Notes: generated from the sequence alone by a model not told the origin. Positions 37,087-46,627 are shown, counted from the first letter of the stretch. The stretch is DNA of 64,000 bases from Phycisphaerales bacterium (GCA_020639095.1 JACKHH010000014.1:15270-79269); one strand, 5' to 3'. Numbers and translations are program-made.

Positions 37087-38619
37087 CGTGACATCGAACG
37101 TATTTCGGCCGAGCAATCGGCGGGCCACCGCGACACCCGTCGCTCCCGCGAGCATGAACCAGATCGACATCAACGGCAGCACCGGTACGACGTAACGCGG
37201 TTCGCGCCCACCCATGAATGCCGCGCCCACGACGTGGTACGCGACTACGATCGCGATCATCCACCACGCACCAGCCGACCGACGCACGAGCGACACCACT
37301 CCGCCCAATAGCGCAAGCGCAACGAAAACCTCGTACAGCGAAATCTTCAACCCAAGGCCGCTGAGCAACAACACAGGTTCTTCAAACCACCTGTGTGTCC
37401 CATTCACGAATTTCGAGATCGGCGTCGCGGAATGGCTCGGCGAATAGTCTAGCGACAGATACGCCGCCAACACGTCCGGTCCTACCCGCCGGGTGACGAA
37501 TTCGGTGTGGACATTGGGAGAACGCACACCGGCCCCACTGCGATTCGGCAGCACGCGATAGGCGTCGTCCGGCGTGAAGAGCAAGAACTTGGCGTGGCGC
37601 AGCGTGCCCAATGCAATCGTACCGGGATGCTCGCGCATGATGTCCCAACCCGCGCGCCCCAGCAGTGTGGCGGCATCATCGAGGTGGGCGGATGCGAAGG
37701 TCTGTTGGCTTTGCGGGTCAAACTGATGCTGCACCGCTCGGACAGCCGGCAGGTAATCGTGAATCGTTGCGCTCGCGGAGACGATGTGCTCGTCTTGAGC
37801 GGCGGACAACGCAGCCCGCACCTTGGCAACGGCCTCACTGTTTGGCGCGTCGAGCCGTTCCACGCACGCAGCCCGGTAGTACGGCAGCATGTCGCGATTG
37901 CAGTTCAATGACCACGTTCCAAACGCGCGATGACTTTGCACGATGAACGGCGTGAGCACCAGGATTCCCGGCAACAGCGCGAAGGCACCGGTCATCATCA
38001 GTCGACGATCGTCTCTCACTCGCCGAAATGCACTGGCGATCGCAGCCACCGCACACACCAGCAACAGGAACTGCCCGGAATCGCGGAACAGTGCCATCAG
38101 GCCCGCACAGAGCGACGCGCCGATGAGCGACCAGCGTCCGCACCCGGTCAGAAAACGCACCAGCAGGTAGACAAATCCCAAGAGCAACAGGGTGTATGGA
38201 ACCTCGGTGAGTACCACGTTCGCGTAACCGGCGAGGTGCAGACCAACGATGGCTGGTATGGCCACGAACATGGCGAACCGGCGTGAGGGCCGCAGGCGAT
38301 GGGCAATCAACACGGTGAGCATCGCACAGCCCACCACCATGATGTGCTGCACCACGAGCAGCGCCACCCCCGATCGCGTGCCGAACGCCCGGAAGATAGT
38401 GGCAAGCATCAGCGGATAGCCCGGCAAGCGGAAGCGAAACAGCGGATTGCTGAAATCCCAACGCTCCGCGATCCCGGCGGCCAGCGTGATGTAACCGGCC
38501 GAATCCGGCGTCACCCAGAGGCTCGCCGACAGGAAGAGTATCGCCTGCACGATCGTCGCGAGCGCAGCCACCGCAAGCACCAGCGGCACCACTGAATTTG
38601 TACGTTCCGCAGCCGGCAT
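37000..38619 (-). CDS. Polytopic ArnT/GT39-like glycosyltransferase
   Basis: A 539-residue integral membrane protein with about eleven hydrophobic helices. After the first helix comes WVTPDSAGYITLA, with the acidic residue of the first luminal loop typical of GT-C enzymes, then NPLFRFRLPGYPLMLA, which matches the RxPGYP motif of the family. A luminal domain lies between about 225 and 350. Likely transfers a sugar from a polyprenyl carrier to a lipid or protein at the outer face; the exact acceptor is unknown. It converges with the GT2 gene at 35863, overlapping its end by 87 bases. Confidence 0.78.
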   Translation of the reverse strand: MPAAERTNSVVPLVLAVAALATIVQAILFLSASLWVTPDSAGYITLAAGIAERWDFSNPLFRFRLPGYPLMLATIFRAFGTRSGVALLVVQHIMVVGCAMLTVLIAHRLRPSRRFAMFVAIPAIVGLHLAGYANVVLTEVPYTLLLLGFVYLLVRFLTGCGRWSLIGASLCAGLMALFRDSGQFLLLVCAVAAIASAFRRVRDDRRLMMTGAFALLPGILVLTPFIVQSHRAFGTWSLNCNRDMLPYYRAACVERLDAPNSEAVAKVRAALSAAQDEHIVSASATIHDYLPAVRAVQHQFDPQSQQTFASAHLDDAATLLGRAGWDIMREHPGTIALGTLRHAKFLLFTPDDAYRVLPNRSGAGVRSPNVHTEFVTRRVGPDVLAAYLSLDYSPSHSATPISKFVNGTHRWFEEPVLLLSGLGLKISLYEVFVALALLGGVVSLVRRSAGAWWMIAIVVAYHVVGAAFMGGREPRYVVPVLPLMSIWFMLAGATGVAVARRLLGRNTFDVTSDARRDQFGLGGLRVRARQHVVEPPVNR

Positions 38620-38686
38620 ACGCGTTTCTTATCGGTCGCTGATACTGGCTGCGTAAGCACGAACCGCTACAAGTCGCGATAACTTC

Positions 38687-39634
38687 ATGGCTCAAGTCGA
38701 GCATCCGATAACCATTTCAGAGACCCGTTCGTCCGGGGCTGCGCTGCCCAAGTGGCACGCAGGTCAGTCGCGGGCGGACTTACCAAGCGGACCAACAATG
38801 CCGACCGACAGCGAACTCGTCGAACTTCAGCAAACGCTCTACAGCTCGCGCAATCCGACGCGACGCTGGTTGCACGTGTCGCGCCGTGCGCGGATCAGGG
38901 ACCTCATTCTCCGGCACGCACCGCAGCGCCGGCGTCGCGCGCTTGAGATCGGCCCCGGTTCGGGTGTTTACCTCTCGCTGCTCGCCGAGTTGTTCGACGA
39001 AGCGCACGCCAGCGATATCGAGTCCGCATACCTCGATCACGCCCGCCTGCTGATGGCGGCGCACGCGAACCTGACGCTCACGGTCGACGACATCACGCGC
39101 AGCGCGCTACCGGCTGGTCATTTCGACCTCATCCTTTGTTCCGAAGTCATCGAACACGTACCCGATTCGCGAGCAGCGCTCGCGAACATGGCTCGGTTGC
39201 TCGCACCCGGCGGCGTGCTCGTTCTGTCCACTCCGCAGCGCTTCAGCACGCTGGAACTGTGCTGCAAGATCGCGTTTCTGCCCGGCATCATTGATTTGGT
39301 GCGCAAGGTCTATCGTGAGCCGGTGCTCGAGACCGGCCACATTAACTTGCTCACGACCGGGCAGGTTCGACGGCAACTCGCAGACGCGGGCTTGGCGACT
39401 TGCGAGTCGCAGTTGTCCGGTCTGTACCTGCCGGTGATCGCGGAATTCACGGGTCGCGCGGGGTTGCAGGTTGCGAAGTGGCTGGAAGGTCTAGTCGCGC
39501 GCACGCCCGCACGCAGCATCCTTTGGACGCAGTATCACGTCGCCAAGCCGATCGCTGCAACCGCAGCCGCCGCGAGAACACCGCACGTGCGCAAACCCGT
39601 CGTCGAACGCGAACTTGTCGAGGTGGCTGTATGA
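38687..39634 (+). CDS. SAM-dependent class I methyltransferase
   Basis: A 315-residue cytoplasmic methyltransferase of the UbiG/Methyltransf_11 type. Motif I is ALEIGPGSGVYL near residue 84, motif II is DIESAYLDHAR, and the post-I/IV region is FDLILCSEVIEHVPDS. GGVLVLSTPQRFS supplies the later strand. The C-terminal third is hydrophobic and helical and may bind a lipid-linked substrate. The first 37 residues are not family-like; an internal ATG at 38798 is an alternative. Its stop overlaps the next GT2 start (ATGA), so they form a coupled pair, probably acting on the same polyprenyl or glycan substrate. Confidence 0.85.
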   Translation: MAQVEHPITISETRSSGAALPKWHAGQSRADLPSGPTMPTDSELVELQQTLYSSRNPTRRWLHVSRRARIRDLILRHAPQRRRRALEIGPGSGVYLSLLAELFDEAHASDIESAYLDHARLLMAAHANLTLTVDDITRSALPAGHFDLILCSEVIEHVPDSRAALANMARLLAPGGVLVLSTPQRFSTLELCCKIAFLPGIIDLVRKVYREPVLETGHINLLTTGQVRRQLADAGLATCESQLSGLYLPVIAEFTGRAGLQVAKWLEGLVARTPARSILWTQYHVAKPIAATAAAARTPHVRKPVVERELVEVAV

Positions 39635-40647
39635 AGCTGTCCATCGTCGTTCCGGTTTTCAACGAGGAGGACAACCTCGCACCGCTGCACGAGCGGCTTT
39701 CGCGGGTGGCGTCTTCCTGCTCCGACGAGCACGAAATCATTTTCGTTGACGATGGCAGCCAGGACGGTTCGCTGGCGATCATGCAATCGCTGACCGAACA
39801 GGACACGAACGTTCGCTACGTCTCACTCAGTCGCAACTTCGGCCACGAGATGGCCACGACTGCTGGGCTCGATCACACCGACGGCGATGCCGTGGTGATC
39901 ATCGATGCCGACCTGCAAGATCCGCCCGAGGTTATCGCGGACTTGGTCAAACGTTGGCGCGACGGTGTGGAAGTCGTATACGCGCAGCGCCGGAGACGCG
40001 AAGGCGAATCATTCTTCAAGAAGTTCACGTCGTTCGCGTTCTATCGCGTGATCCGCGCGCTCAGCGAGGTCAACATTCCGACCGATACCGGCGACTTCCG
40101 CTTGATGGATCGCCGCGTCGTCGAAGCACTGCGGAAGTGTCGCGAGAATCCGCGGTTCGTGCGCGGGCTGGTGAGTTGGATTGGATTTCGCCAGGAAGCC
40201 GTGCAGTACGACCGCGCGGAGCGGCACGCGGGCGAGACGAAGTACAACGTGGCCAAGCTGGTCCGGCTTAGCTGGGAGGCGATCTGTGCGTTCTCGCTGG
40301 TTCCCCTGCGCGTCGCGGGCTGGCTGGGTGCGATCGTGATGCTGCTCAGCTTCGCGCTGACCGCCCACGTCGCGTACCACAAGCTGTTCCTCGGTCTGCC
40401 GATCCAGGGCTACGCCCTGCTCGCGTGCGGGCTGTTCTTCCTGGGCGGCATCCAATTGCTGGTGCTCGGCGTGCTCTCGCAGTACGTCGGCCACATCTTC
40501 AAGCACACGCAGCAACGCCCGCTCTACATCATCGACCGAGCCGAGGGCTGGTCGCGGGTGCGCGAGCAGGCCGCCAAGCTGGCCGCCCAAACCGGCCCGT
40601 CCCGGCCGGCGGCACACACGAGCCCGCTCCAACCGGTCGGCAGCTAG
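39631..40647 (+). CDS. Polyprenol-phosphate glycosyltransferase (GtrB/DPM1-like)
   Basis: A 338-residue GT2 enzyme with two C-terminal membrane helices. The N-terminus reads KLSIVVPVFNEEDNL; VDDGSQDGS and IDADLQDPPEV provide the DxD site. NFGHEMATTAGLDH, RLMDRRVV and RHAGETKYNVAKL are hallmarks of the GtrB/ArnC/DPM1 subgroup that loads a sugar onto polyprenyl phosphate. Helices lie near 227-250 and 262-285. It is translated together with the methyltransferase upstream (ATGA overlap). It would supply the lipid-linked donor used by a GT-C enzyme such as the one at 37000. Confidence 0.9.
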   Translation: MKLSIVVPVFNEEDNLAPLHERLSRVASSCSDEHEIIFVDDGSQDGSLAIMQSLTEQDTNVRYVSLSRNFGHEMATTAGLDHTDGDAVVIIDADLQDPPEVIADLVKRWRDGVEVVYAQRRRREGESFFKKFTSFAFYRVIRALSEVNIPTDTGDFRLMDRRVVEALRKCRENPRFVRGLVSWIGFRQEAVQYDRAERHAGETKYNVAKLVRLSWEAICAFSLVPLRVAGWLGAIVMLLSFALTAHVAYHKLFLGLPIQGYALLACGLFFLGGIQLLVLGVLSQYVGHIFKHTQQRPLYIIDRAEGWSRVREQAAKLAAQTGPSRPAAHTSPLQPVGS

Positions 40648-40711
40648 TCCGCCGGAATGGCCGCGCAGACCGTCACCACCCAGAGCACGCTGATTCGCTG
40701 GTAAGGGGAAC

Positions 40712-40785
<74 letters not shown>

Positions 40786-40980
40786 CTCGTGAGCACGGCA
40801 AGGGTACCCGAGAAACCGTCAGCGTCAAGGGCTGCTTTCGGATGCGCTGATGGTTCACGTTGAGTACTTCGGGTGGCATGGTCTGACGAAGTCAGTCTAC
40901 GAGGCATCTGGAAGCTATCCACGGCCTTGCTGCGCAAGACCGTGCCACCCCACGCGATCACTGACTTCGGATGCCTTGCG

Positions 40981-41748
40981 TCAGCTCGCGTCACACAGCA
41001 GCGGGACGATCTGTTCGCGAATGTAGGGGACGCTGGCGGCGCCCACGTGGTGGCCGGCATGACCCAGGGCGCACAAATCCTCGGTCCACGGAAGTTCGAC
41101 GAAACGGCCATACTCTCCGCTGCCGGCTTCCGACGGGACGTTGTGAAATCCGCGCAGCCCTGCCGCTCGCCCGAACTGGCGGTCGACCGTGCCGAAAAGC
41201 GTCGTCCCCAATCCCAGCAGCCCCACGTCGCGTCGCGAGGTCAGCGCGTAGCAGGTCCGCACGTGCCGCAGCGCCTCCGCCATCGGATACTCCGGCGACA
41301 ACGCTGACGCAGCCAGCACGAGCGTATTGAGTCGCGTTCGCCGGCCGAGCTTCTCGGCAGCGAACGTCGCGATGCCCGTTCCTCCGCTGTAGCTGAGCAC
41401 GTGAAGCGGCGCGTTCGGATACGCGCGGGAGCGCCGGCGGATGATGCGGGCGAGGCGCAGGGCGGCTCGGCGATTCGCGCGCAGGCAGGTGAGATCGAGC
41501 AGCATCTCGCCGGGGATGCCGCGATGCCAGTTGTAGAAGTAGGTGGCGATGTCGAACCCGGCTTGGCGGAATGCGACGCGTGCGAGCGAAGGCGTCAGCC
41601 GATACCCACCGACGCCGTCCAGCAGAAACACCGTGCCCCGCGACGGATCACCGGACTCAACGGGCGTGCCGTTGCGGGCGATCTCGACGACGTAGTCGCG
41701 CAGCATGCGGGCGCGCGAACGCGTAGCGGCTAGCCAGGGACGCGACAT
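40981..41748 (-). CDS. Alpha/beta hydrolase-fold protein
   Basis: A 255-residue cytoplasmic protein. FLLDGVGGY near residue 45 forms the oxyanion strand. HVLSYSGGTGIATFAAEKL has the nucleophile elbow S-Y-S-G-G, and the C-terminal LGHAGHHVGAASVPYI supplies the catalytic histidine. The acid residue is not certain. The lipase-like SxSGG elbow suggests an esterase or thioesterase on a hydrophobic substrate. It stands alone between tRNA-Arg and pilT. Confidence 0.72.
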   Translation of the reverse strand: MSRPWLAATRSRARMLRDYVVEIARNGTPVESGDPSRGTVFLLDGVGGYRLTPSLARVAFRQAGFDIATYFYNWHRGIPGEMLLDLTCLRANRRAALRLARIIRRRSRAYPNAPLHVLSYSGGTGIATFAAEKLGRRTRLNTLVLAASALSPEYPMAEALRHVRTCYALTSRRDVGLLGLGTTLFGTVDRQFGRAAGLRGFHNVPSEAGSGEYGRFVELPWTEDLCALGHAGHHVGAASVPYIREQIVPLLCDAS

Positions 41749-41812
41749 GCGCCCAGTGTCGCGCGATGGGCGACGAAATCAAGCGGACAACCCGGTGACA
41801 GTGGATACGCCG

Positions 41813-42952
41813 CTAGTGACTGGCGGTGCCCTCTTCCATGTCCGGGTTGAACCCGATGAGGTTCGCTTCCTTGAGCTTCTTCTCGAACGTGCCGTAGTCG
41901 TGCGCAAGGGCGAGGGCGTCCTCCGGCTCGACAACGCCGTCGGTCACCAGCATGAACAGGTGGTTGTCCATGAGCACGTTGCCCTTGGCTTTACCAGTCT
42001 GCATGGAGCTGGGGATCTTGTAGGTCTGGCCTTCGCGAATGTTGTGCTTGATACCGGCGTCGGGAACCATGATCTCGAAGGTGGCGACTCGGCCTCCACC
42101 CTTCTTCCGCAGCAAACGCTGCGCGATGATCGCCTCCAACGAACCGGTGAGCATCGCACGGATCTGCGCCTGCTCGTTCACCGGAAACGAGTCCACGATA
42201 CGCTCGATGGTACTCGGCGCACTGGACGTGTGCAGCGTACCGAACACCAAGTGGCCCGTTTCGGCTGCGGTCGTCGCCGCTTTGATCGTGGTGTAGTCGC
42301 GCATTTCGCCGACCAGAATGATGTCCGGGTCCATACGCAATGCGCGGCGGATGCCTTCGTTAAAGTCGGGCAGGTGAATGCCGATTTCGCGCTGCGTCAC
42401 GCGACAGCGCTTGTGCGGGTGGACGAACTCGATCGGTTCCTCAAGCGTGATCAGGTGGTCGTAACGCGTCTGGTTGATGTGATCGATCAGCGTCGCGAGC
42501 GTCGTCGTCTTTCCAGAACCCGTCGGCCCGGTCACCAACACCAGACCGCGCGGCAGCATGCACAACCGTTTGATGATGTCCGGGTCGGGGAAGTTGAGCT
42601 GTTCCCAGGTGAGCAGCGTCTTGGGAATGAGACGCATGACGATACCGATGACGTTGGCTTGGTCTTCGTATTGCTGGCGGTGGATCGAAACACGAAAACG
42701 CGACTCGTGCATGCCCACCGCGAAGTCGGTCGTGCCCGACTCCTGAAGCTCCTGTTGGTTCTTTTCCGGGGTCACCGACTTCATCAGGCTGACCATGTCG
42801 TCAGCCGTGAGAATCTTCGTCTCAAGGCGGTGCATGCGCCCGTGCAGGCGGATCATCGGCTTGTCGCCGACGACGAGGTGCAAATCGCTACCGCCCTGAT
42901 GGACCAGCGCGCCCATCAGTTTGTCGATCTGAAGCTGACTGCTCTTACCCAT
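41813..42952 (-). CDS. pilT: Type IV pilus retraction ATPase PilT
   Basis: A hexameric ATPase that depolymerises type IV pili for twitching. In the 379 residues, an N-terminal PAS-like domain begins with GGSDLHL. Walker A is GPTGSGKTTT, the Asp box is ITLEEPIEF, Walker B is DIILVGEMRD and the His box is TGHLVFGTLHTSSA. LEAIIAQRLL and an AIRA-equivalent region follow. It is slightly longer than the usual 345 residues because of the C-terminal tail. No other pilus genes are nearby. A TGGTATAAT extended -10 box lies about 50 bases upstream. Confidence 0.93.
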   Translation of the reverse strand: MGKSSQLQIDKLMGALVHQGGSDLHLVVGDKPMIRLHGRMHRLETKILTADDMVSLMKSVTPEKNQQELQESGTTDFAVGMHESRFRVSIHRQQYEDQANVIGIVMRLIPKTLLTWEQLNFPDPDIIKRLCMLPRGLVLVTGPTGSGKTTTLATLIDHINQTRYDHLITLEEPIEFVHPHKRCRVTQREIGIHLPDFNEGIRRALRMDPDIILVGEMRDYTTIKAATTAAETGHLVFGTLHTSSAPSTIERIVDSFPVNEQAQIRAMLTGSLEAIIAQRLLRKKGGGRVATFEIMVPDAGIKHNIREGQTYKIPSSMQTGKAKGNVLMDNHLFMLVTDGVVEPEDALALAHDYGTFEKKLKEANLIGFNPDMEEGTASH

Positions 42953-43003
42953 CGTATTTCGGACTCCGTATGCAGAAGGTTTTCGCGTTCGGTGAGCTAA
43001 GGG

Positions 43004-43012
43004 ATTATACCA
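43004..43012 (-). promoter_or_regulatory. Extended -10 promoter for pilT
   Basis: TGGTATAAT on the minus strand is a perfect extended -10 (TGnTATAAT). It implies a start near 42997 and a leader of about 45 bases. There is no convincing -35 box. Confidence 0.5.
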
Positions 43013-43095
43013 CCCTCAACCAGCCGCGCACACCCTGCCCAGTGTATTCTGCCCCATCGCCCCGCTTGCGTCGAGCGGGAGGCGACTTCGGGGAA

Positions 43096-43123
43096 TTGTC
43101 AGTTTTTGCAGACTCGATACACT
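43096..43123 (+). promoter_or_regulatory. Candidate lysC promoter adjoining the start codon
   Basis: TTGTCA (43096-43101), a 16-base spacer and TACACT (43118-43123) are followed seven bases later by the lysC ATG. If used, the transcript would be leaderless or nearly so. Confidence 0.35.
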
Positions 43124-43130
43124 TTCGGCC

Positions 43131-44357
43131 ATGAGCCTGATCGTACAGAAATTCGGCGGTACCAGCGTCGCGGACGCCGCCAAGATTCAGCGCGCCGCCC
43201 GCCGGGCGATTCGCGCCAAACTTGACGGCAAACAAGTGGTCATGGTCGTCTCCGCGATGGGAAAGACGACAGACATCCTCGTCGGCCTTGCGCGCGAGGT
43301 CGCGAAGACACCGCCCAAACGCGAAATGGACATGCTGCTCTCGACAGGCGAGCAGGTGTCGATCGCGCTCATGGCCATGGCGATTCACGATGCCGGGCAC
43401 GCCGCGATCAGCCTCACCGGTGGGCAGCTCGGGCTCATCACCGACAGCGTACACACGCAGGCGCGCATTCAGGAGATCAGCCGGGAGCGGATCTCCGAAG
43501 AACTCAACGCTGGGAAAATCGTTATTGTCGCCGGCTTCCAGGGCATCGACGAGTCCGGCGAAATCTACACGCTGGGACGCGGTGCGTCGGACACGACGGC
43601 GGCTGCTCTGGCTGCGGTGCTCGGCGCGGAGATCTGCGAAATCTACACCGACGTTGACGGCATCTACACCAGCGACCCGCGCAAGGTGCCGCAAGCGCGG
43701 AAGATGGACGTTATCAACTACGACGAAATGCTCGAGATGGCTGCGACCGGCGCCGGTGTGATGCACTCGCGAGCGATCGAATTCGGCAAGAAGTTCGGCG
43801 TGCCCATTCACGTGCGCAGCTCGCTGACGGACCAGCCGGGGACCATGATCATGGAACACAAAGAAGGTTTGGAAGACGTAGCCGTACGCGGCGCCACGCT
43901 GAAGGAAGACCTCGCGACCATCGTCATGTCGCGCGTGCAGAACACGCCCGGTGTGGCTGCGGAGGTGTTCGCGGAAGTCGCGCGGAACCACATCCTGGTC
44001 GACGACATCATTCAGAACTTCATCGAGGACGGGAAGTTCGCGAACATCGGGTTCAGCACGAACCAGTCGCAGGGGCAGGAAGCGCTTGAGATTTGCCAGC
44101 GCATGGCGAAGGAACGCGGCTTTGGCCCGGTCGACCTCGACGAGAAGGTCAACAAGGTGAGCATCGTCGGCGTGGGCATGCGTTCGCACGTCGGCGTCGC
44201 GTCCACCATGTTCCGCGCCCTGTCGGAAGCGAAGATCAACATCGATTCGATCTCGACGAGCGAGATCGTAATCAGCGTGATCGTTCGCGAAGAGGACGGC
44301 CTGCGCGCCTTGCAGACCGTACACAAGGCGTTCAAGCTCGACCAACCGCCGGCGTAG
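43131..44357 (+). CDS. lysC: Aspartate kinase
   Basis: Phosphorylates aspartate, the entry to lysine, threonine, methionine and diaminopimelate. The 408-residue product has the kinase start IVQKFGGTSVAD, GFQGIDESGEIYTLGRGASDTTA for ATP/aspartate binding, and YTDVDGIYTSDPR. Two C-terminal ACT domains follow (about 265-330 and 345-405; VSIVGVGMRSHVGVA), which give feedback control by end products. Length matches the monofunctional alpha-type enzyme. It is not linked to other amino-acid genes. Downstream lie tandem 31-bp repeats. Confidence 0.95.
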   Translation: MSLIVQKFGGTSVADAAKIQRAARRAIRAKLDGKQVVMVVSAMGKTTDILVGLAREVAKTPPKREMDMLLSTGEQVSIALMAMAIHDAGHAAISLTGGQLGLITDSVHTQARIQEISRERISEELNAGKIVIVAGFQGIDESGEIYTLGRGASDTTAAALAAVLGAEICEIYTDVDGIYTSDPRKVPQARKMDVINYDEMLEMAATGAGVMHSRAIEFGKKFGVPIHVRSSLTDQPGTMIMEHKEGLEDVAVRGATLKEDLATIVMSRVQNTPGVAAEVFAEVARNHILVDDIIQNFIEDGKFANIGFSTNQSQGQEALEICQRMAKERGFGPVDLDEKVNKVSIVGVGMRSHVGVASTMFRALSEAKINIDSISTSEIVISVIVREEDGLRALQTVHKAFKLDQPPA

Positions 44358-44363
44358 CCCAAA

Positions 44364-44452
44364 TCCGAGCGGCGACGGTAAGGGAGCGGAGCAATCCGAG
44401 CCGCGACTGTCAGGGAGCGGGATAGTCCGAGCCGCGACTGTCAGGGAGCGGA
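44364..44452. repeat. 31-bp tandem repeat, three copies
   Basis: Units start at 44364, 44395 and 44426 with TCCGAGC. The second and third share TCCGAGCCGCGACTGTCAGG followed by GAGCGG, while the first is diverged (GGCGACGGTAAGGGAGCGG). They lie between lysC and the nuclease gene. Confidence 0.88.
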
Positions 44453-44455
44453 AGA

Positions 44456-44481
44456 TGCAGGCGGGATGCCTGCACCACAAT
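44456..44481. repeat. Dispersed TGCAGGC/GCCTGCA element, second copy
   Basis: A 26-base element that, read on the minus strand, matches 2098-2123 with two mismatches, including the flanking ATTGTGG. Confidence 0.7.
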
Positions 44482-44533
44482 GGTCTGCACCGCGCCGGCG
44501 ACCTAGCGAACGCACCTCGACAGGTGAACACCG

Positions 44534-45172
44534 GTGTTCACGAAGAAAACGCGCAACCTGCTCCCCAAATCGGTGATCGTCGCGCCCTTCTGGAAGCGTC
44601 GCCCGGTCGCCTCCGTCATCGTTCTCGCAATTGCGGCGGCTGCCATTCTCGCACGCGGCGCCCCCACCGCCGATGACGATTTCACCAAGTACCACGATCG
44701 CGTCTTCCGCGTGATCCACGTGGCAGACGGCGACACATTCGACATCGACATCCCCGACGGCAAGTATGCACAGACGCGCATCCGCCTCTGGGGCGTGGAC
44801 ACGCCCGAGGTCGCGGGCAGCCGAGACGGCGCCATGTACTTCGGCGCGGAAGCGTCGGCATTTGCCAAGGAAACGCTGATGGGCACACGCGTCCGCGTCC
44901 TGCTCGCCCCGGAACGAACGCGTGACAAGTACCGCCGCCTGCTCGCGTACGTCACGCTGGAAGACACCGGCCAATCATATGGTGAGCTGCTCTTGGAGAA
45001 CGGTCTGGCGTATGCCGATTGGCGTTTCCGCCATCCGTACAAAAGCGAATACAAGCGGATCGAACGCGAAGCCCGCAGCCAACACATCGGCCTGTGGGCG
45101 GACGTCACCCCCAACGACATGCCCGAATGGCGCCGCGGCATGGAAAGCGAACTGAACTACGAAGCACCGTAG
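44534..45172 (+). CDS. Staphylococcal-nuclease-like (SNase) protein, membrane-anchored or secreted
   Basis: A 212-residue thermonuclease-family protein cleaving nucleic acids with calcium. An N-terminal basic stretch and helix (about 27-42) act as signal or anchor. The OB-fold core has VADGDTFDI (Asp ligand), IRLWGVDTPE (catalytic Arg and Glu) and RTRDKYRRLLAYV (second Arg). All three catalytic positions are present. The conserved LLLENGLAYADW strand and the IGLWAD C-terminal helix follow. Start codon is GTG. Confidence 0.88.
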   Translation: MFTKKTRNLLPKSVIVAPFWKRRPVASVIVLAIAAAAILARGAPTADDDFTKYHDRVFRVIHVADGDTFDIDIPDGKYAQTRIRLWGVDTPEVAGSRDGAMYFGAEASAFAKETLMGTRVRVLLAPERTRDKYRRLLAYVTLEDTGQSYGELLLENGLAYADWRFRHPYKSEYKRIEREARSQHIGLWADVTPNDMPEWRRGMESELNYEAP

Positions 45173-45240
45173 GGTCCGCTGTGCGGACCAACCGCCTGGA
45201 TTTACGCCCCCCGGATTCTGGTCCGCACAGCGGCCCCTAC
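45169..45240. repeat. 22-bp inverted repeat after the nuclease gene
   Basis: GTAGGGTCCGCTGTGCGGACCA at one end and its complement, with one mismatch, at the other, 28 bases apart. It overlaps the nuclease stop. It may end transcription. The remaining 45241-45423 gap shows no gene. Confidence 0.75.
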
Positions 45241-45423
45241 CTGCCCTCCACCCCCGCTACCGGCCCCAAGGGCCTGCAAGACGCGTTTTTCGGCTCCCCT
45301 CCGTGGAACCTTTTTCTTCTTCCGGTGTCTGAAAGATTGGACGGACTCGCTGCCAATTCCCCCTCAGGCGACCTGACCGGTGTCCGGTCGCCGTTGTGAG
45401 GCCTTTTGCGGAAGGGATGGACG

Positions 45424-46482
45424 ATGCGATCCAACGGACGGACGAAGATGGCGGCTGCGACCCTGATGGCGATGACGGCGGGCCTGGCGGCTGCGACGGC
45501 ATACGGCGACAAGCTCATCATGGAAGACGGCAACGTGATCATGGGCGCGGTCTCACGCACCAGCAGCGAATACACCGTCGTGCAGACCAACGGCACCCAG
45601 TTCACCTTCGACAAGAGCGACGTGAAGCGCGCGGAGTACATCACGCGGGTGAGTGCGGAGGACGCAGCCGACATGCTGGCGGAGTTCCGCGAACTGGTCA
45701 TGCCCGTGCTGGACGTGCAGGAGCCCAGCCCGTTCATCTCGATCACCGACGAGCAGCAGTTCGGCGCGACGTCGACGTTTGACGCCGCGTCCGCAAGCGT
45801 CGACGTGAATCGTGGTTTCGCCCGCGACGGGCGCCGCCGGTCGTTCGCCTTCAATCGCAACCGGTCGGCCAGCGCGTTCAGTGCGCAGTCGACGTTTGAC
45901 AGCTTCGCGACCAACTCGTCGCGCCGCGACAAAGCCACCGACGACGTGTTCGTTGACGATTGGGTGCGCTACACCGCGATCTTCGAAGCGCTGGGGAACG
46001 ACCCGCGCTATCGCGACCTGACCAATCGCCGCCGCCACGCCGATTCGCTGGGCGACTTCGCATTCCGCGCGCCGGACGAACACGACGCACTGGCAGACGC
46101 GGTGCGCGACGCGCTGAATGCCGTTGACGATTGCCTGGACCTGGCAGCCAGTACGCAGAAGCGCGTGCAGGCGTTGCCCCTGCGGGCATTGGAACACGCG
46201 GAAGACATCCGCGAGTTGGAGGATGACTTGGCCCGCGAACGCGACCGGCTGAGGACTGCGTACGATTACTATGACCAACTGCGCGACGTGCGCCGTGCCG
46301 AGGACCGCCTGCGTCGCCGCATCACCAAAGCCGAGACGGAAACCGAGCGTGCGCAGCGCGTGGCTGAACGCAAGATCAACGAGTTCGCCCGCGCCCGCGA
46401 AATCGCCCGCCAGCAGATCGAAGCGGCTGAGCAGCAATTGATCGCGGCGACGAATGCAGCCACGGGTAACGCGATGCCGTAA
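45424..46482 (+). CDS. Exported coiled-coil protein
   Basis: A 352-residue protein of unknown function. A signal peptide covers residues 1-28 (AAATAYG). A small beta domain (30-75) begins DKLIMEDGNVIMGAVSRTSSEY, similar to planctomycetal domains of this start. A low-complexity Arg/Ser/Phe-rich middle is followed by about 130 residues of Arg/Glu/Ala-rich coiled coil (about 230-350). The ATG at 45424 has GGAAGGGA six bases upstream. A hairpin terminator follows. Confidence 0.7.
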   Translation: MRSNGRTKMAAATLMAMTAGLAAATAYGDKLIMEDGNVIMGAVSRTSSEYTVVQTNGTQFTFDKSDVKRAEYITRVSAEDAADMLAEFRELVMPVLDVQEPSPFISITDEQQFGATSTFDAASASVDVNRGFARDGRRRSFAFNRNRSASAFSAQSTFDSFATNSSRRDKATDDVFVDDWVRYTAIFEALGNDPRYRDLTNRRRHADSLGDFAFRAPDEHDALADAVRDALNAVDDCLDLAASTQKRVQALPLRALEHAEDIRELEDDLARERDRLRTAYDYYDQLRDVRRAEDRLRRRITKAETETERAQRVAERKINEFARAREIARQQIEAAEQQLIAATNAATGNAMP

Positions 46483-46509
46483 GCGCAACCGATACAATTC
46501 CGTACAATC

Positions 46510-46548
46510 GGGGGCACTCTGAATTCCCAAGTGATTCAGAGTGCCCCC
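46510..46548. terminator. Strong 15-bp hairpin after the coiled-coil gene
   Basis: A perfect stem GGGGGCACTCTGAAT with its complement and a 9-base loop, without a following T run. A related hairpin at 48229-48264 lies at the other side of the radical SAM pseudogene. Confidence 0.7.
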
Positions 46549-46627
46549 TACTTATTGGCCGAACACAACTTTTGATCGGGCACCTCGATCCTTACGAACC
46601 ATCTGCAATTGACCGGCGTAAAGACTC

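Noticed and set aside
41705..43000. 431-codon plus-strand frame opposite pilT
   Set aside because: PilT is intact on the minus strand; this frame is its shadow.
43005..44531. 508-codon minus-strand frame opposite lysC
   Set aside because: lysC motifs and ACT domains are on the plus strand; the frame is His/Arg-rich shadow sequence.
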